Source of the DNA: Roseospira visakhapatnamensis
Lineage (GTDB): Bacteria; Pseudomonadota; Alphaproteobacteria; Rhodospirillales; Rhodospirillaceae
DNA length: 64,000 nucleotides
Assembly (NCBI RefSeq): GCF_014197915.1
Contig: NZ_JACIGK010000017.1
Coordinates: 26,212-90,211, forward strand
Reading direction: 5' to 3'
Below the pieces are notes generated by a model that was not told where the DNA came from, did no database searches, and saw only the letters and a program-made list of their open reading frames with translations. This document shows, one piece after another, positions 61,501 to 64,000 of this stretch. Position 1 is the stretch's first letter, and each line of letters begins with the position of its first letter. Made by a program: the position numbers and the translations under genes.

Positions 61501-63870
61501 ATGGCCGCGCGCACGCTCGACGTCACCCTGGACACCCCGGAGACCATCCGCCCGCGCGGGCCGCTGGCCATCCCGCTGTCGGTGGCCCACGCCGGCCCCG
61601 ACACCCGGGTGACCGTCGCCGTGGTGGACGAGGGGATCCTTCAACTGACCGGCTTCGCGACACCCCGGCCGGACCGCGTGTTCCTGGGCAAGCGCCGGTT
61701 GGGGGTGGAGATGCGCGACGCCTACGGCGCGCTCATCGACGGCCGCGACGCCACCCCGGGTCGCCTGCGCGCCGGGGGCGATGCCGCCGGCCGGCACGCG
61801 CCCGGCCTGCCGGACAAGACGGTCCAGCCGCTGGCCTTCTTCTCCGGCCCCATTGCCCTGGACCGGGACGGCCGGGCCACCGTGACCGTGGACATTCCCG
61901 CCTTCAACGGCCGGGTGCGGGTGATGGCGGCGGCCTACGACACCCGGGGCGTCGGCCATGGCGAGGCCGAGGTGACCGTTCGCGACCGCATGGTCACCCT
62001 GGTGACGCTGCCGCGCTTCCTGGCGCCGGAGGACCGCGCCGCCGTGCGTGTCACCCTGGACAATGTGGACGGCCCGGCGGGGGACTGGGCCGTGCGCCTG
62101 GAGGGCCGGGGCGGCGTGGCCATCGCCTCCAACGCCGGCGCCACCCTGCCCATCGCGGCCGGCGGCCGCGCCACCCATGTGACCACGGTGAAGGGGGGAC
62201 GGATCGGCGGCGGCGGCCTGACGCTGACGGTGACGGCGCCCGACGGCGAGGTCCTCACGCAGGACTGGGGCCTGTCGGTGCGGCCGGCGGCCACCCGCGA
62301 GACCCGCGCGCTCGCCAGCCGCCTCGCGCCGGGCCAGAGCCTGACCCTGGAAGCCGACGTCCTGGACGGCTTCGCGCCCGAGACCGCCGGTCTCACCGCC
62401 AGCCTGTCGTCGGTGCCCAACCTGGGGGTGGCCGGGCTGCTGCGCGACCTGGACCGCTACCCTTACGGTTGCGTGGAGCAGACCGTCAGCCGCGCGCTGC
62501 CGCTGCTGGTGCTGTCCGACGTGGCCGCCGCCGCCGGCGTGACCGACGCGGATGATCCCGCGCGGCTGACCGCGCGCGTGGATCGGGCCATCGCCCGGGT
62601 GATCGGCATGCAGCGGGGCGACGGCGGGTTCAGCCTGTGGGGTGGGGGCGAGCGCCGCGAATGGCTGTCCGCCTACGCCACCGAGTTCCTGGTGCGGGCC
62701 CGCGAGGCCGGTCATCGGGTGCCGCCATTCGCCCTCGACCGCGCGCTGCGGTTCCTGGACGACACGGTGGTCGGGCTGGAGTACCCCGACGAGGCCCTGC
62801 CGGCGCGCGCCTACGCATTCTACGTGCTGGCGCTGGCCGGAGAGGTGGACCCGGGGGCGCTGCGCTACGTCCACGACGTCGCCCTGAACCGCATGCCGGC
62901 GCCGCTGGCCCGCGCCCATCTGGGCGCCGCCCTGGCCATGATCGGCGACGCCACCCGCGCCGACTCGGCCTTCGATGCCGCCCTGGCGCCGATGCTGCAT
63001 CTGTCCAGCCTCGCCGACGGCGCGGAGGACGGGGACCGGTCGCCCCGGGATCCCTACGGCTCGGCCCTGCGGGACGCGGCGGCCACGGTGGCCCTGATGG
63101 TCGAGGCCAACGACAGCGACGCGTTCGGGGCGGCCGAGGCCCTGGCGGACGCGCGCCTGGGCCGGCGGTATCTGAGTACCCAGGAACAGGCGCGCCTGCT
63201 GCTGGCCGCCCATGCCCTGCAAGAGACCCAGGGGCCGTTGTCGGTGGCCGTGACCGGCACATCACCGCATCCGCTGTCACCGGGCGAGGTCTTGCTGGTG
63301 CCGGGTCTGGACCAGGTGGCCGCCGGGGTCACCCTCGCCAACACCGGCGACGCCGTCGTCAATCTGGTGGTGCAGGGCGACGGCATCCCGGTGACGCCGC
63401 CGGCGGCGCTGTCCAACGGGCTGACGGTGACGCGGGCCTTCTACGACCTGGACGGCCGGCGGGTGGATCCGCAGCGGGTCGACCAGAGCGACCTTCTGGT
63501 GGCACTGGTCTCCGGCGAGGCGCTGGACCCGGCGGTCCTGGGCGAGGACCGCACCCACCACGCGCTGGTGGTGGACCTGCTGCCGGCCGGCCTGGTGCTG
63601 GAGAACGCCGCCGTGGGCGACGGCCGCTCCACCGCCGGGATGGACTGGCTGCCGGAGCTGACCCCCACCGAGCATGCCGAGATCCGCGACGACCGCTTCG
63701 TCGCCTCGGTGTCGCTCAGCCGCGAGCGGCCGGCCTTCACCATCGCCTACCTGGCGCGGGCGGTGACCCCGGGCGTGTTCACCCTGCCGGGCGTGTTCGT
63801 CGAGTCGATGTACCGGCCGGATTTGCGCGCCCGGGCGCGGGCGGGCCAGATGATCGTCGCGCCGCGGTGA
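58516..63870 (+). CDS. Alpha-2-macroglobulin family protein
   Basis: A 1784-residue exported protein. A signal peptide of about 47 residues ends ATAWA. Macroglobulin (MG) domains follow, including DAFLYLERGIYRPGETIHAMALLRDD, a bait-like region and WVAVDMAARTLDVTL. The thioester motif C1319-VEQ occurs in RYPYGCVEQTVSRALPLLVL, followed by the alpha-helical thioester-domain repeats (GFSLWGGGERREWLSAYATEFLVRA). In bacteria these periplasmic proteins trap attacking proteases and are often paired with penicillin-binding protein 1C; that gene, if present, lies beyond the right edge. GGGAG precedes the ATG. It ends about 130 bases from the window edge. Confidence 0.93.
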   Translation: MPKPLARPTPGSAAMSAPRSVAAVAAVLMLLAGLLGGVVPGATAWANDLPAMHSPLVTHLDTLDPLRDLSRDARAFVRDLRDRTEGNEDWDDRNAALTRAREAAEAEDRRGAIAALEDYMDAGGDDDADRWRWLARLYLGADPADRRGHMAAWTAWVAADGDQDRHEALALMARVAADVEEADIAVALYQAALAFGDDAELRADLDRAAGGRPVPVAVRGRIERDVPELCVAFTRDPVGDGSVRYADFVGLAPADEVVARADGDALCLSGFGHGVDVAVTLRQGLPLADGARLADTVAWSVTIPNREARIAFVGDAHVLPARGGQGVPVQTVNVERMALEIYRVPFRGLAEGLRENTLFSDLRGWDLSRLRDEAGVRVWSGEMDLAAVPNRQQSAAVPFAEAVPDPEPGLYAVVATIAAREAEHWRERPTQWVMVTDIGLQTFHGDREMVVSARSLETAGPLEGVSVDLIARDNAVLGRAVTNAEGLARLPAGLLRGRGGASPSHLVARTADGADHAVLDLGRPALDLSDRGVGGRVAPGPLDAFLYLERGIYRPGETIHAMALLRDDRARAVPDVPLTVKVTRPDGVEVRRLVVTPDSGGGAVLAIPTSDAARTGAWTLTAHVEPDGPAVGQVSVQIEDFVPARMEVLLDTPEDARLRPGGTVPVGVEARYLYGAPGAGLAAEAEMLLTRDERPFGDAHADYRFGLATETFEAQRADLTLADTDDQGKSRVEAALETVPDTSQPLRALVRVTVLEPGGRPTNRAVSVPVRLTETLVGLDPLFEGGMVDEGGDARYRVLAVDAAGRPLPGRGLRMIQYAEDWDYQWYNDGEGWRYRATVRDRRIEARDLTTGADGTVEVAMPVDGGRYRIEVADLDSGAVSSQRFRAGWRTAAPGTQDTPDTLRLTSARDTYAVGEEARIALDPPFAGEALVTVAAQDVLYTTTVSVPEDGAEVRVPVTEDWGPGAYVLVSLLRPGTDTERGPGRAVGAHWVAVDMAARTLDVTLDTPETIRPRGPLAIPLSVAHAGPDTRVTVAVVDEGILQLTGFATPRPDRVFLGKRRLGVEMRDAYGALIDGRDATPGRLRAGGDAAGRHAPGLPDKTVQPLAFFSGPIALDRDGRATVTVDIPAFNGRVRVMAAAYDTRGVGHGEAEVTVRDRMVTLVTLPRFLAPEDRAAVRVTLDNVDGPAGDWAVRLEGRGGVAIASNAGATLPIAAGGRATHVTTVKGGRIGGGGLTLTVTAPDGEVLTQDWGLSVRPAATRETRALASRLAPGQSLTLEADVLDGFAPETAGLTASLSSVPNLGVAGLLRDLDRYPYGCVEQTVSRALPLLVLSDVAAAAGVTDADDPARLTARVDRAIARVIGMQRGDGGFSLWGGGERREWLSAYATEFLVRAREAGHRVPPFALDRALRFLDDTVVGLEYPDEALPARAYAFYVLALAGEVDPGALRYVHDVALNRMPAPLARAHLGAALAMIGDATRADSAFDAALAPMLHLSSLADGAEDGDRSPRDPYGSALRDAAATVALMVEANDSDAFGAAEALADARLGRRYLSTQEQARLLLAAHALQETQGPLSVAVTGTSPHPLSPGEVLLVPGLDQVAAGVTLANTGDAVVNLVVQGDGIPVTPPAALSNGLTVTRAFYDLDGRRVDPQRVDQSDLLVALVSGEALDPAVLGEDRTHHALVVDLLPAGLVLENAAVGDGRSTAGMDWLPELTPTEHAEIRDDRFVASVSLSRERPAFTIAYLARAVTPGVFTLPGVFVESMYRPDLRARARAGQMIVAPR

Positions 63871-63971
63871 GGGACCGGCGCGGGATGGGGTGGAGGGCCG
63901 TCGCGGGCTAGAGTGCTCTGGGGTCGGGTTGAGTCGCCAGGGATTCCCATGGGATCGATTTTATGATTCAA

Positions 63972-63998
63972 CGGACTGACCGTTAGGAGGTCGGTCCG
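63972..63998. repeat. Imperfect hairpin at the right edge
   Basis: CGGACTGACC (63972-63981) and GGTCGGTCCG (63989-63998) pair with one G-T wobble around a seven-base loop. It is cut off by the window end, so it could be a terminator for the macroglobulin gene or the tip of a mobile element; neither can be decided here. Confidence 0.4.
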
Positions 63999-64000
63999 CA

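Noticed and set aside
58471..63222. 1583-residue open frame on the minus strand opposite the macroglobulin gene
   Set aside because: Composition is the usual Gly/His/Gln/Arg pattern of antisense GC-rich DNA, and the plus strand encodes a complete, motif-bearing protein.
63871..64000. Start of a further gene or insertion sequence at the right edge
   Set aside because: Only 130 bases are visible, with one imperfect hairpin; no coding frame or terminal repeat pair can be supported.

Overview
The window is a GC-rich, gene-dense chromosomal stretch that looks like a free-living, nitrogen-fixing member of the Rhodospirillales (Alphaproteobacteria). The evidence is the block flgB-flgC-fliE-fliQ-fliR-flhB-cckA, a NifA with the alphaproteobacterial four-cysteine motif, hopanoid genes hpnA-hpnN, a phasin with a palindromic operator candidate, two DUF2336 proteins and three GGDEF proteins. 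No rRNA, tRNA, CRISPR array or complete insertion sequence is visible. Genus is an inference that sequence reading alone cannot settle.

Layout: 352-8207 is a four-gene signalling operon: a 1979-residue pseudokinase/AAA/GAF/HPt/CheA-type kinase, a CheX-like phosphatase, a CheY-like receiver and a PAS-GGDEF cyclase. 8374-12011 is hpnA-hpnN. An aldo/keto reductase and an RsmB-type rRNA methyltransferase follow. 14635-17417 is a thiamine-precursor ABC transporter (thiYXZ) under a TPP riboswitch. Then come a PhoU-like protein, a phasin and a TetR-type regulator, and 20291-24744 is two DUF2336 proteins with a PAS/GAF/GGDEF cyclase. 24745-26046 is sparse, with one small gene. A hydrolase and a one-helix-pair membrane protein precede the cckA/flagellar export operon, which is on the minus strand (26996-33700).

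From 33919 the plus strand carries a stand-alone FlhB C-terminal-like protein, an unknown helical protein, a thioesterase, a GGDEF protein with a ruined EAL domain, a methyltransferase, a LysR regulator, queA and a secreted protein. GDP-fucose synthase (minus), nifA, a vapBC-type module inside a cluster of hairpins, bcp and glnE follow. A large AsmA/YhdP-like protein, fliK-flgD-flgE and an alpha-2-macroglobulin close the window.

Themes: c-di-GMP and phosphorelay signalling (three GGDEF proteins, CckA, the CheA-like operon) sit alongside motility genes. Nitrogen control appears as nifA and glnE. Storage and membrane physiology appear as phasin, hopanoid transport and AsmA. The most novel-looking items are the four-gene signalling operon and a roughly 65-bp hairpin repeat present in two copies, one of which supplies the fliE stop codon and the other a possible promoter element for vapB.
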